Source: Bacillota bacterium
GTDB lineage: Bacteria > Bacillota > UBA4882 > UBA8346
DNA length: 64,000 nt
Reading direction: 5' to 3'
NCBI GenBank assembly: GCA_029553165.1
Contig: JAKPCT010000185.1
Coordinates: 62,001 to 126,000 of the forward strand
The notes below the pieces were generated by a model. It saw only the letters and a list, made by a program, of their open reading frames with translations, ran no database searches and had not been told where the DNA came from. Of this stretch, positions 50,954 to 60,284 are shown in pieces. Made by a program: the position numbers and the translations under genes. Position 1 is the first letter of the stretch, and every line of letters begins with the position of its first letter.

Positions 50954-50980
50954 TAGTTTATGGTGTAAAACAATAAAAGT
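50954..50980 (-). promoter_or_regulatory. Putative sigma-K promoter of TasA-like copy 3
   Basis: On the minus strand AC (50980-50979), 16 bases, then CATAAACTA (50962-50954) match AC-N16-CATANNNTA exactly, 33 bases before the start codon, the same geometry as in copy 2. Confidence 0.7.
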
Positions 50981-51070
50981 TAATAGTAAAAATGAATGAT
51001 TAATGCAACCATTTTGATTGGTGCTGAATATCATAGTGACTAAAGCACTGCAGTAGTCTTGGAGGTATTG

Positions 51071-52045
51071 ATGAAAGTTCTTTTTACTAATGATGCACCG
51101 TTGATCAAGTATGGAATGGCAGCCGGGTTTTCGCAGGCAGGGCACCAGGTAAAGATTATGTATGGTCCGGAGGAACAGTTATGGGGGATTGAACCGGAGG
51201 ATCAGGTGAAACGCCTCTCAACTGCTTTGGAAGATTACCGTCCCGACTTGGTTTTTACCGAAGGGCATCCCCGAATTGAACCCAGTGCGATTTGTGAAAC
51301 GGTCAAAAAATTTGGTATCCCTCATTTTTACTGGGCGATTGAAGATCCGGTCTGTACTGATTTAACAATTGCCACTTATGCGCCACGGGTCGACTATATC
51401 TTTACGACAACGGTTGAATGTATCCCGAAATATAACAAGATTGGCCAGAAAGCAGAGGTGCTGTTGTTCGGTTGTAATCATGAATTTCACCGTTTTGTAG
51501 GGATTAATCAGGAGTATCAGTACGATCTTGTTCTGGTTGCCAGTAATTATTCGTCCCGTTATGAAGAGGCGGAATGGTTTGTAATGCCTTTGGTCCGGAG
51601 CGGCTATAAGATTAAAATTTGGGGAATCTGGTGGGATGATGCCACCAGGCCGGTTAACCTGCTGAAGTATCCTCATGTCTACGGCGGAATCTTGCCGTAC
51701 GAAATGCTCCCCGTGGTCTACAGTTCGGCCAAGATTGTCTTAGGAATGAACTGCGATGACAGTTCGAAGACCCAAACCTCAATGCGTCCTTATGAGGTTT
51801 TGGCTTGTGGCGGGGGATTATATGTGGGGCATTATACCAAAGCCCAGGAGTATTTATTTAAAGACATGATTTATCAACCGCGCAATACCAGTGAAACTTT
51901 GACTACGGTGCGAAGGATCTTGGCTAAAACAGACGCTGAGCGTAAAGCTCAGGCCAAACGTGGCCAATTGTTTGTATATCAGAATCATTCCTATGCTGCA
52001 AGGGCAAGACAGATCTTAGAGGCTTATAACAAAATTGTGAGATAA
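51071..52045 (+). CDS. CgeB-like glycosyltransferase
   Basis: 324-residue GT-B protein resembling CgeB, a spore maturation protein involved in glycosylation of the B. subtilis spore surface. N-terminal KVLFTNDAPLIKYGMAAGFS and HFYWAIEDP are followed by a CgeB-type C-terminal domain (YDLVLVASNYSSRY, LPVVYSSAKIVLGMN, TSMRPYEVLACGG). ATG 51071 is chosen because GGAGG lies seven bases upstream; the in-frame TTG 51059 overlaps the site. It is divergent from the TasA-like array and heads a plus-strand run of sugar genes. Confidence 0.82.
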   Translation: MKVLFTNDAPLIKYGMAAGFSQAGHQVKIMYGPEEQLWGIEPEDQVKRLSTALEDYRPDLVFTEGHPRIEPSAICETVKKFGIPHFYWAIEDPVCTDLTIATYAPRVDYIFTTTVECIPKYNKIGQKAEVLLFGCNHEFHRFVGINQEYQYDLVLVASNYSSRYEEAEWFVMPLVRSGYKIKIWGIWWDDATRPVNLLKYPHVYGGILPYEMLPVVYSSAKIVLGMNCDDSSKTQTSMRPYEVLACGGGLYVGHYTKAQEYLFKDMIYQPRNTSETLTTVRRILAKTDAERKAQAKRGQLFVYQNHSYAARARQILEAYNKIVR

Positions 52046-52082
52046 AAATTCGTTTAGTGAAGAAGTTGAGGAGGAGAGCGGA

Positions 52083-53252
52083 TTGCCGGTGATAGTTCCC
52101 TTCGAAGTATGCAGAACGCAACAGAAAAAATTGATTATTTGTATGTCGTCGACGCATTGGCATTTTCTATGGCAGCGACCGCAGCAACTAATGTCGCGGT
52201 TGAGTAAGTATTATAACATTTTATATGTTGATCCTCCCTTTCAAGTGGCAACTGAAAATAAACCAGGGTTACTTCATCCCAGTTTATTCGCGCGTCGAAT
52301 TGCTACTATCAGTCATTCCCTTAAAGTTTTGTCACCGTTTCAGGATCAAGCAGCGGATGCGATCGAAAATCTGCAATTGTTGGTCAGTCAGATCCGCAAA
52401 GCCCTAAGTCAGTTACACTGGTCTGAGCAACCTTTGTTATGGATTTATAATTTGCCGGCAAGTCAACTGATTGGCAGTTTACGGGAGTATGGCGTTGTCT
52501 ATGATTGTGTTGATAGTTTTACCTCATTTAGCTGGGCTGATCCGCAAACTGCCGAATGGGAGTCACAACTGCTTCACAGAGCTGATTTGGTTTTTACTTC
52601 AGCGAAAACGCTCTATAGTGAACGGGTGCAACAAAACAAGCATACTTATTTAATTCCTAATGCAGCAGATTATGGGCATTTTGTCAGGAGTGGCAGTTAT
52701 GATACTGAGCCGCCGGAATTTAAGTCAATCCCCCGACCCCGTTTGGGATTTATCGGAGCCGCCTATGAGTGGGTTGATTTTAAACTGTTGCAAGCAGTTG
52801 CCCAATCAAATCCCTCATGGAACCTGATAATGATTGGACCACGTCAACATGGACTTGAGCTTCCTCTCGAACCCAATATCCATTGGTTGGGAGCCCGCGA
52901 CTACAAAATGTTGCCCTGGTATCTTCAGTACCTTGATTTAATGATCATTCCTTTTATCCGGAATGAGACAACAGTTCATGCCAATCCGATCAAACTGTGG
53001 GAGTATTTGGCGGCCGGTAAGATGGTTGTTGCTACGGACCTGCCTGAAGTTCCGGCGGTTTCCGAGCTTATCTGGAAATGCCAAAATCCGGAAGAATTTA
53101 TGACCCAATGCAGTCAAGCGTTAGAATTACTCAAAAATAATGCCCTTCGCTTGGAAGCAAGCAAACGCGCCCGCGACATCGCTAAAAAGAACTCTTGGGA
53201 GCGAAGATGTGAGGAGATTCGGGCCTATTTAAAACAGTATTTTAATATTTAG
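52083..53252 (+). CDS. GT4-type glycosyltransferase
   Basis: 389 residues. The start IICMSSTHWHFLWQRPQQLM is typical of a transferase family often found in exopolysaccharide clusters. It has the linker region VVYDCVDSFTSFSW, RPRLGFIGAAYEWVDFKLL at the donor domain, and NPIKLWEYLAAGKMVVATDL as the nucleotide-sugar motif. TTG 52083 follows GAGGAGAG. It is 37 bases after the cgeB-like gene, so probably the same transcript. Confidence 0.85.
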   Translation: MPVIVPFEVCRTQQKKLIICMSSTHWHFLWQRPQQLMSRLSKYYNILYVDPPFQVATENKPGLLHPSLFARRIATISHSLKVLSPFQDQAADAIENLQLLVSQIRKALSQLHWSEQPLLWIYNLPASQLIGSLREYGVVYDCVDSFTSFSWADPQTAEWESQLLHRADLVFTSAKTLYSERVQQNKHTYLIPNAADYGHFVRSGSYDTEPPEFKSIPRPRLGFIGAAYEWVDFKLLQAVAQSNPSWNLIMIGPRQHGLELPLEPNIHWLGARDYKMLPWYLQYLDLMIIPFIRNETTVHANPIKLWEYLAAGKMVVATDLPEVPAVSELIWKCQNPEEFMTQCSQALELLKNNALRLEASKRARDIAKKNSWERRCEEIRAYLKQYFNI

Positions 53253-53431
53253 AAAGGACTTTAGTCAAGTTACATTTTTTTGTGCTATAAATATTATTAA
53301 AATTAAACTGATATAAGAGGGAAGCAGGTCTATCAAGAATTAAGTCAAGGCCAACGTAACTTTGAAATCTGTAAAGTTTGTGGTTGGTCACGTTAACGTT
53401 TTAAAAAACAAATAGTTAAGAGGTAGGATAA
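53253..53431 (+). other. Gap with a start-less CxxC reading frame
   Basis: The frame 53307-53396 is open for 29 codons and ends GQRNFEICKVCGWSR, which looks protein-like, but it has no start codon. It may be the tail of a lost gene. No terminator was recognised. AGAGGTAGG before 53432 is the ribosome site of the next gene. Confidence 0.3.
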
Positions 53432-54478
53432 ATGCGTATTGCAATTTTATCTAACGACTTACAAAGCTTTATAATTCAATTGGCTGAAGGATTGCAACGT
53501 TTATTCCGTAAGTTAAATGTTGATTCTGAAGTTTTTTATGACGGCTATGATCTGCTTCAATCAGATGATTACTTTAATAAATATTGGAGTAAGCTCAATA
53601 AATTTGATGTTGTTATTGCTGTTGTAAATATTCCGACAGCATTTCGCCGTGATTGTTTTGTTAATCTGGAGAAGTTGCGGCAACTGATCCCTGTGGACCC
53701 GATCATCTATTATGCAAACTATCAACTGCCAACACGGGGACCATGGGCAGAGTGGTTGAAAGACGGTAATCCCGAAAAAGGGGTTCGATCCAATAATAAC
53801 TGGGGTCTAGAACGATATGACTGGTATTTGAGTTCTTCAATCGTCAGTGAATTTCCATTACCGCAATATGATTGGCCGTTTTCGGTAATTGGAGTTAATT
53901 TAGATGACGGTACGCTTTATCCCGAACAAAAAGAATTTATTGCCTTGGTTGACTTTGAACGGACAGGATTTGAAGCAGAACGTGAGGTGCAGATTCGCGC
54001 CTTGCAGGCTACTAATACGAAGTTTATTGAGTTAAAAGGTCAATACAGTGTTGCTGCGATCCGTAAGATCTATCGTCAATGTAGTATTTATTTTATCGCT
54101 TTCCGGGAAAGCTTTGGACTTCCGATCTGTGAATTACAAGCTTGTGGCAGCTACATATTTACTCCATATGCTCATTGGGTCCCTTCACATTGGATTAAGC
54201 CGGATCTGTCAGTGCCAGGCCCCGGAGAAATATCGCCCAACTTTATTGTCTATCACAATGATTTAGAAACTTTAAAAAATAAGATCATCCAGATAAAAAA
54301 GAGTTTTGACGCCAAGCAGGTCCGGCAAAGATTTTTAAAGTATCATCCCCAATTATTCTACGGCGATTTAAAAGAGTTACAACGTTTTGTCAATCTGCTT
54401 CAGACCAAGCAGATAACCAGTCAGTCTCATTTGAAATACCCTAATATATCTGAAGTGGTTCGTTTAATTGGAAACTAA
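53432..54478 (+). CDS. GT-B glycosyltransferase
   Basis: 348 residues. The second half contains the E-x7-E-type donor motif ESFGLPICELQACGSYIFTP, supporting a GT-B retaining transferase. The N-terminal half (MRIAILSNDLQSFIIQLAEG; IIYYANYQLPTRGPWAEWL) is not close to any family I can name. ATG 53432 follows AAGAGGTAGG. It lies in the plus-strand sugar run. The sugar specificity is unknown. Confidence 0.72.
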   Translation: MRIAILSNDLQSFIIQLAEGLQRLFRKLNVDSEVFYDGYDLLQSDDYFNKYWSKLNKFDVVIAVVNIPTAFRRDCFVNLEKLRQLIPVDPIIYYANYQLPTRGPWAEWLKDGNPEKGVRSNNNWGLERYDWYLSSSIVSEFPLPQYDWPFSVIGVNLDDGTLYPEQKEFIALVDFERTGFEAEREVQIRALQATNTKFIELKGQYSVAAIRKIYRQCSIYFIAFRESFGLPICELQACGSYIFTPYAHWVPSHWIKPDLSVPGPGEISPNFIVYHNDLETLKNKIIQIKKSFDAKQVRQRFLKYHPQLFYGDLKELQRFVNLLQTKQITSQSHLKYPNISEVVRLIGN

Positions 54479-54516
54479 TGACTGAATCAAAATAAGCAAA
54501 TTGGGGGTAAAAGGCT

Positions 54517-55293
54517 ATGGATCAAATTAAAATTTCAGTGGTTATCCCAATGTATAATCGGGCCAAAACTATTGGATACTGTCTTGACTCAGTTTTAGCG
54601 CAAACCTATAAACCGTATGAAATTATTTTAGTAGATGACTGTTCAAATGATGATACCAAAAAAGTGCTTCAAAAATATAATGATCCAAAGATCCGCTACT
54701 TAGAGCTGAAGCAACGTTCAGGAGCTCAACGGGCTCGTAATCAAGGGATTTTAGCGGCAAAAGGTGATTGGATTGCTTTTCAGGATTCAGATGATGAATG
54801 GCTTCCGACTAAACTCGAAAAACAAGTTCAAAAATTGAGTGAAGTAAACTTTGACCCGTTAACAGTAGTCCATACCAATGCAATCTTTCGGGAGACAGCG
54901 ACCGGACGTACTTTGGATAACTATATTGCCGTAGAAGGTGTTAATATTTATGCTACTTTACTGCAACGGATTGGACCGATGTTTCAGGGAATGTTAGTAT
55001 CAGTTAAAGCATTACAATTAATCAATTATCTTGATGAACGAGTCCCTTCTTATCAAGAATGGGATACTTCAATCCGGTTAGCAAAACACTGCCGGTTTAT
55101 TTACATCCCGGAACCACTATTTATTTATCATTTACACGAGGGCGATACTATCTCTAAGAATAAACAGTTGGATTATGAAGGCTATAAATACGTGGTTATG
55201 AAGTTTGAGAATGAGATCAAGCAGTATTGCGGGAATGCGGTTTGGGAGGAACATCTAAGGGCGATTGAGAGGAGAAGAGCTGCAATTACATGA
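54517..55293 (+). CDS. Family 2 glycosyltransferase
   Basis: Classical GT-A transferase of 258 residues: ISVVIPMYNRAKTIGYCLDS, IILVDDCSNDDTKKVL, QRSGAQRARNQGILAAKGDW and the DxD-type AFQDSDDEWLPTKLE, then YQEWDTSIRLAKHC. No membrane segment. ATG 54517 has GGGGG about 10 bases upstream. It is followed without gap by the cupin and aminotransferase genes, so it probably transfers the sugar those genes help to make. This is inference. Confidence 0.92.
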   Translation: MDQIKISVVIPMYNRAKTIGYCLDSVLAQTYKPYEIILVDDCSNDDTKKVLQKYNDPKIRYLELKQRSGAQRARNQGILAAKGDWIAFQDSDDEWLPTKLEKQVQKLSEVNFDPLTVVHTNAIFRETATGRTLDNYIAVEGVNIYATLLQRIGPMFQGMLVSVKALQLINYLDERVPSYQEWDTSIRLAKHCRFIYIPEPLFIYHLHEGDTISKNKQLDYEGYKYVVMKFENEIKQYCGNAVWEEHLRAIERRRAAIT

Positions 55294-55316
55294 GCTGCCC
55301 ATATGTGGAGGTATCA

Positions 55317-55745
55317 ATGGTCGAAACAATTATTCACCACAATCAAATTCTGGCGATCATTATCTTTAAAGACTTTAGTATGGGTGAAGGGGTTCATTTT
55401 TTTACACCGGATGAATTTTCGCAGCAATTAGGTTATATTCATCATCCGGCTGGAAAAATTATTCAACCCCATTTACATAAAATACAAATGCGTCAGATTA
55501 GTTATACGCAAGAAGTGTTAGTGATTAAAAGAGGGAAGATTAGAGTGGATTTTTTTGATGACAATCGGCAGTTTATTAAAAGCCGGACTTTGACGAGTGG
55601 CGATTTGATCTTGTTAGCTTCAGGCGGGCATGGTTTTGAAACGCTCGAAGAAGTTGAGATGATTGAGATTAAACAAGGGCCATATTCAGGCGAATGTGAT
55701 AAAGAACGTTTTGATTGCAGTGAAACAATGGGAGATCTCCAATGA
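55317..55745 (+). CDS. Cupin-fold protein of a sugar-modification cluster
   Basis: 142-residue single cupin domain. Metal- or substrate-binding residues are visible in PHLHKIQMRQISYTQEVLVI and the Gly/His segment LLASGGHGFETLEE, ending EMIEIKQGPYSG. Related small cupins are commonly found just before DegT-type aminotransferases in O-antigen-like clusters, but their reaction (isomerase, dehydratase or other) is not established. ATG 55317 is preferred because GGAGG lies upstream of it; ATG 55290 overlaps the GT2 stop. It overlaps the aminotransferase by four bases. Confidence 0.78.
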   Translation: MVETIIHHNQILAIIIFKDFSMGEGVHFFTPDEFSQQLGYIHHPAGKIIQPHLHKIQMRQISYTQEVLVIKRGKIRVDFFDDNRQFIKSRTLTSGDLILLASGGHGFETLEEVEMIEIKQGPYSGECDKERFDCSETMGDLQ

Positions 55746-56860
55746 ATCAATGGATTGCAGTAAATGAACCGTTGTTAATCGGTAACGAGCTTCAGTACCT
55801 TGAAGAGTGTATTAAGACCGGTTGGATCTCTTCAGAAGGACCGTTTGTAAAATGCTTTGAGGCAGAATTTGCAGCTCGGATTGGTCAAACTTACGGAGTG
55901 GCTGTTGCTAATGGATCAGCGGCATTAGACTTGGCAATGCTCGCCTTAGATCTGGAACCCGGCGCGGAAGTTATTATGCCGACCTTTACAATTATTTCTT
56001 GTGCAGCTGCAATTCTTCGGGCAGGCGCAATTCCAGTATTGGTTGATGCCGACCCGCTTACTTGGAATATGGATGTTAGTCAAATTGAAGCCAAGATTAC
56101 TGCGCGTACTAAAGCGATAATGGTTGTCCATATATACGGACTGCCAGTTGATTTGGATCCTGTACTAAAGATCGCCGCTAAATATGGCTTAGCAATAATC
56201 GAAGATGCAGCCGAAGCGATTGGTCAGACTTATCGCGGCAAACCTTGTGGCAGTTTCGGAGATCTAAGTGTATTTAGTTTTTACGCTAATAAACATATTA
56301 CCACCGGAGAAGGCGGAATGATAGTGACCAGCAATCCCATCTATGCTGAGCGTTGTTGTTCTTTACGGAATCTTTGTTTTAAACCCGAAAGGCGTTTTGT
56401 CCATGACCAGTTAGGTTATAACTATCGATTGACCAATATTCAGGCGGCATTAGGATTGGCGCAGTTGGAACGGTTGGACCAGATTATTGAGTTAAAAAGG
56501 GCGATTGGCAATCAATATCAGGTTCTTTTATCCGATTTGGCTGAAGTACAACAACCTTTAGCTAAAACCGAATATGCAGACAATATCTACTGGGTTTACG
56601 GTTTAGTGCTAAGAGACTGCTGTTCGCAGAGTGTTTCAGAAATAACTGCCGAACTGTATGCCAATAAAATTGCTACCCGTCCGTTTTTTTGGCCAATTCA
56701 TGAACAGCCGGTCTTTCAAAGGCTGGGACTGTTTCAGGAAGAAAGCTATCCGGTTGCAGAAAAAATTGCACGGCGTGGTTTTTATCTTCCCAGTGGGTTA
56801 GCATTGACTACTGAACAGATTGAGAGAGTGGCGATGGTTTTAAAAAGTATTTTGGAATAA
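55742..56860 (+). CDS. DegT/DnrJ/EryC1/StrS-type sugar aminotransferase
   Basis: PLP-dependent aminotransferase that makes an amino sugar from a keto-sugar nucleotide. 372 residues: GWISSEGPFVKCFEAEFAAR, VANGSAALDLAMLALDLEPG, PTFTIISCAAAILRAGA, AIIEDAAEAIG, the PLP-lysine motif SFYANKHITTGEGGMI, and NYRLTNIQAALGLAQL. Its ATG overlaps the cupin stop (ATGA). It is the last gene of the plus-strand run, ending eight bases before a convergent methyltransferase. Confidence 0.95.
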   Translation: MNQWIAVNEPLLIGNELQYLEECIKTGWISSEGPFVKCFEAEFAARIGQTYGVAVANGSAALDLAMLALDLEPGAEVIMPTFTIISCAAAILRAGAIPVLVDADPLTWNMDVSQIEAKITARTKAIMVVHIYGLPVDLDPVLKIAAKYGLAIIEDAAEAIGQTYRGKPCGSFGDLSVFSFYANKHITTGEGGMIVTSNPIYAERCCSLRNLCFKPERRFVHDQLGYNYRLTNIQAALGLAQLERLDQIIELKRAIGNQYQVLLSDLAEVQQPLAKTEYADNIYWVYGLVLRDCCSQSVSEITAELYANKIATRPFFWPIHEQPVFQRLGLFQEESYPVAEKIARRGFYLPSGLALTTEQIERVAMVLKSILE

Positions 56861-56868
56861 ATCAATCA

Positions 56869-57603
56869 TCATTTTTTTCTGGCAATTACCCATAAATCCC
56901 AGCAATTTGGGTTCAAATCATAAGTCGTAAATTGTTCCAGGGTAAAGCCGGTCAACTGGAGCGCCAGTTGAAGTTCAGGACGGAAAAAATAACGGATCGC
57001 ATGAGTTTCTTTGATTTCTGTGGTTTTAATACTGGTGATCGAATTGATAAACAGGTGATAGTTTACTAAAACGGTATTATTACTTTCATCCAGTACCGGT
57101 TCAGCGATCCGGGTGATTTCAATAGTCGGGTCGTTAACCCGTTTGATTCGCACTGTTGGTCGTTCCCGGAGTACCGTTGGTCCATACCAACAGTCGAAGA
57201 TCAATAACCCGCCCGGTACCAAATGGTGAAATACGGTCTTTAAACTTTGATATAAATCTTGATTGGAAGTTTGATAACTGATGACATGAAAGAGGGCAAT
57301 TGCCACATCAAAAGTCTGATTGAGCCGGACGGAACGGATATCGCCTAATGTAAAGGGAATGTCTTTATTTTCAGAACGGGCAATTTCTAACATCGAATTA
57401 CTGCGATCGACCCCGTGCAGGCTGTAGCCTTTGTCGCTTAACAGTTTGGCATGACGACCGGTGCCACAACCAAGATCGAGGATCGTTTTGGCATCAGGTT
57501 TTAATGATTGAATCAAATTATGGATGAAGTTGGATTCGCTTGGATAATCTTTATCGCGGTATAATAAATTATAGTATTGGGAGTACTCGGCAAAGGTTTC
57601 CAT
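56869..57603 (-). CDS. SAM-dependent methyltransferase
   Basis: Class I methyltransferase of 244 residues with motif I ILDLGCGTGRHAKLLSDKGY, the acidic residue after it in LHGVDRSNSMLEIAR, and motif region LFDCWYGPTVLRE. C-terminal RPELQLALQLTGFTLEQF is typical of sugar- or small-molecule methyltransferases. ATG 57603 follows GGGGGAAAG. It is co-oriented with the upstream glycosyltransferase (17 bases apart). The substrate is unknown, but a sugar of this locus is likely. Confidence 0.88.
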   Translation of the reverse strand: METFAEYSQYYNLLYRDKDYPSESNFIHNLIQSLKPDAKTILDLGCGTGRHAKLLSDKGYSLHGVDRSNSMLEIARSENKDIPFTLGDIRSVRLNQTFDVAIALFHVISYQTSNQDLYQSLKTVFHHLVPGGLLIFDCWYGPTVLRERPTVRIKRVNDPTIEITRIAEPVLDESNNTVLVNYHLFINSITSIKTTEIKETHAIRYFFRPELQLALQLTGFTLEQFTTYDLNPNCWDLWVIARKK

Positions 57604-57620
57604 CTTAACTTTCCCCCTTG

Positions 57621-58715
57621 TTAATTAATAATGTTTAGAATTTTTTGGTAAATCGGTTTCATATAGCGATCAAAGTTATATTTTTCACTGGCTAAATAAA
57701 GCGCTTTTGCTGAAAAATCAGTAGGATTAGCTTCATATTGTTGGAATGCATTTTGTAAGTTAAGTTCATTGATCTCCTTGATGAAAAGAAATGGCGGCTG
57801 GTGGGTTAATTCATGGTCGATGTTGGTGATGACCGCTAATCCATTCCACAGGTATGAGGCGATCTTTCCCGAGGAAAAAATTAGATTATCAAAATTACCG
57901 GAAATAGACGGACTTTGATAAAGAGCCAGACCCAGATTGAAGGAACGGAGCATTTGATAATAGTTGCTGTCATTATAATAATTGGTATCGAGCCTTACAT
58001 TCGGAATTTCCCTGATGATGTTTTTGATTGATTCTACATAATAATCAGTCCCCATCGAATGACCGTGTAACACTAATTCATAATTTTTAAATGAGGGACA
58101 GTTTTTAAGTTCATTAAGCAGCTTTGTTAAACAGGACCACTCTGCAAAGTAACCGGAATAGATTATTCTGAACGGTTTGGTTTTAACTTTGGTAATTTCA
58201 AAGGATTTTAAAGGGCGGAGCGCCACCGGTAAATACTCAAAGTCAATTGCGGTATTAAGATATTTGCTAATCGTTTCTCCCCGTTCAACGCTTTGGACGG
58301 TAATTAAACCACAGTTGGAAATTGTTTTGGCAGCATAAGTCTTATCAAAAAATGCCAAATAATCTATTCCTTCAAGCGATAAGAAGACTACCTTCGATAA
58401 ATCAGCATTAAGTTGATTGATAATATTTAATGCCAGAAAATCAACAGCAAAGATTATATTGTAATGGTTGATTTTTGTTTTTATAGAGTCAATGAAACTC
58501 TTTGTTTTGGATTGTGAACTGTCATTAGGGGATTTCTGGTTAATTATATTGGTTTTTTTAAGTGCAAGATTAGGATAACGTCTTAATGAGTCAACGTAGA
58601 TATCAACAACCCAGTTTTGTTCGGTTAGATAGGAACAAATATTGAGGATTGTAGGTGATACTTCAATTGAATACTCATAGCTGATGATTGCAGCCGAATT
58701 ATTCTGAATTCTCAT
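57621..58715 (-). CDS. GT-B-like glycosyltransferase
   Basis: 364 residues. The donor-domain start FRIIYSGYFAEWSCLTKLL and the later LIFSSGKIASYLWNGLAVI segment resemble the GT4-type sugar-nucleotide site. The N-terminal half is less conserved and has a Ser/Lys-rich loop. It lacks a clear E-x7-E motif (Lys in SSGKI may replace it). ATG 58715 follows CGGAG. It has only distant similarity to known families. It is transcribed with the methyltransferase. Confidence 0.72.
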   Translation of the reverse strand: MRIQNNSAAIISYEYSIEVSPTILNICSYLTEQNWVVDIYVDSLRRYPNLALKKTNIINQKSPNDSSQSKTKSFIDSIKTKINHYNIIFAVDFLALNIINQLNADLSKVVFLSLEGIDYLAFFDKTYAAKTISNCGLITVQSVERGETISKYLNTAIDFEYLPVALRPLKSFEITKVKTKPFRIIYSGYFAEWSCLTKLLNELKNCPSFKNYELVLHGHSMGTDYYVESIKNIIREIPNVRLDTNYYNDSNYYQMLRSFNLGLALYQSPSISGNFDNLIFSSGKIASYLWNGLAVITNIDHELTHQPPFLFIKEINELNLQNAFQQYEANPTDFSAKALYLASEKYNFDRYMKPIYQKILNIIN

Positions 58716-58850
58716 TTTTTACTCCGTGGTTTCATAGATAGCTATCAAACAAAATCTTCTTTTTTCGGAATACCAAATAACGTGAGATTCCTTCTCCAAC
58801 AGTTAGGAATAAACCTTGATTTCCATGGGGAGAAAAAACGCGTTTTATAT

Positions 58851-58931
58851 CTATTCCAAATAGTCTCCTACAGATAAGTTGGCTGCTCTCGCAGCAGCTA
58901 CAGTCTTATCCGCAGCAATGTAACCTTTCAA
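58851..58931 (-). other. 26-codon reading frame with a strong ribosome site (short gene or gene-start remnant)
   Basis: TTG 58931 has GGAGG six bases upstream and leads to a 26-residue frame containing AARAANLSVGDYLE and ending TAG. Another frame continues downstream for about 40 codons (HGNQGLFLTVGEGISRYLVF) before stopping near 58737. The pattern looks like the start of a longer gene broken by a frameshift, but a true short peptide cannot be excluded. Confidence 0.45.
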
Positions 58932-59046
58932 TATAAACCTCCATTGTCATATTAAAAATAAACGCGATTAAGTTTAGTTATTTCAATTCTATGATTGTGT
59001 ATTGAGCTTTAGAAGTGAAGGATTTGTTTGGATGTTTTAGATATTA

Positions 59047-59074
59047 ACCGTTACTCTTTTTTCAGCATACTTTA
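59047..59074 (+). promoter_or_regulatory. Near-consensus sigma-K-type promoter
   Basis: AC (59047-59048), 17 bases, then CATACTTTA (59066-59074) match the sigma-K consensus except for a spacer one base longer. It lies 48 bases before the glycosyltransferase start at 59122. Confidence 0.45.
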
Positions 59075-59121
59075 ACTAAGAGGTAGCATTTGTGTGAATA
59101 AAAAGCTTGGGGGAGAAAAAA

Positions 59122-60195
59122 TTGCGTATTGCGATAATTGCTGACCGTTTGGTACTGGGGGGATTGGAAACCCATTTAATCTCCGTAATCAATGAGTTAT
59201 TAAAACGGGGGCATCAGGTCCTGTTGAATGCCGCTTATATTAATCCGAAGTTACTGGCGCAATTTAACCCTACGAATTCACCCGCATTTCAGTATCAGCT
59301 CTGGACTGAAGATCCGGTCTTTGATGTGCAACGATTTGATCCCGAGGTAATCCATGCCCATCCGTTTACGGCAATTTTTCGGGGGTTTAATGTCGCCCAA
59401 ACACTTGGGAAACCGCTGGTAGTAACAATCCATGGTTTTTATGATTTCGGAGTCGATCGCTCACCATTAGGAAATCAGGTGAGTGAGTTTGCGAAGGCGA
59501 TCATTGCAGTCGATGACGGAGTTGCTGAAGTCGTATCCGGCTCTACGGCCCATCCGGAGAAGCTTAAAGTTATCTATAACGGGATTGACCTTGAGCAGTT
59601 TACTCCATTAGCTGCCAATCAGGGAAACCGGGCCGACTATGGATTGATCCCGCATTGGAAGACGATTGTCGTTGTCAGTCGGTTAGCTGACGGTAAAGAT
59701 GGGCCAATCGTCCAGTTGTTACAGGTAGCAGTGAAATTAGCCAAGGTCCTGAAAGGATTAAACGTTGTAATTGTTGGTGACGGTGACAAACGCGATCTGA
59801 TTCAAACTCAAGTAAACAATCTCAATTCACTTGGGGACTTGAAGATATTCTTTGCCGGCGCTTGCGAGAGAGTAATTGAGTTTCTCGGTCTGGCCGACCT
59901 GGTCTTAGCCTGTGACCGTGCTGCATTGGAGGCAATGGCCTGTGAACGGGCGGTTTTTGGAATGAATGCGGCCGGTTTTGCCGGGGCGATTACCAACAGT
60001 AACTACCAACCGGTCTTGTTTTACCGCCGGGGCTATCGTAAATATACTGATGGACAACTGATTCAGGAGTTACAATCGTTATTACAACATCATAATCAGC
60101 TTCGTACCTTAGCATTAATGGGGCATTCAATTGTGCTAAGGCATTTTAATATCGTTGATACGGTTAACCGGTTAGAGACGGTCTACCAACAATGA
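59122..60195 (+). CDS. GT4-type glycosyltransferase
   Basis: 357 residues with IADRLVLGGLETHLISVINE (acceptor side), VIHAHPFTAIFRGF, the hinge VIYNGIDLEQFTP, the donor start WKTIVVVSRLADGKDGPIVQ and LADLVLACDRAALEAMACER containing the last Glu of the motif. TTG 59122 is chosen because GGGGGAG lies 6-12 bases upstream; TTG 59107 precedes that site. It heads a run with gmd and fcl, so it may transfer a GDP-sugar such as fucose. This is inference. Confidence 0.88.
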   Translation: MRIAIIADRLVLGGLETHLISVINELLKRGHQVLLNAAYINPKLLAQFNPTNSPAFQYQLWTEDPVFDVQRFDPEVIHAHPFTAIFRGFNVAQTLGKPLVVTIHGFYDFGVDRSPLGNQVSEFAKAIIAVDDGVAEVVSGSTAHPEKLKVIYNGIDLEQFTPLAANQGNRADYGLIPHWKTIVVVSRLADGKDGPIVQLLQVAVKLAKVLKGLNVVIVGDGDKRDLIQTQVNNLNSLGDLKIFFAGACERVIEFLGLADLVLACDRAALEAMACERAVFGMNAAGFAGAITNSNYQPVLFYRRGYRKYTDGQLIQELQSLLQHHNQLRTLALMGHSIVLRHFNIVDTVNRLETVYQQ

Positions 60196-60284
60196 TAAAT
60201 AGGATAATGGCGCTAACACCGATAATAGTTTAGCCTCATAGATTATATAAAAGTTAGAGTCTGAAGAAACATGAGGGGAAAACT

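Noticed and set aside
53307-53396. Open stretch ending in a CxxC motif (EICKVCGWSR)
   Set aside because: No start codon in frame; at most a lost gene's tail, not a callable gene.
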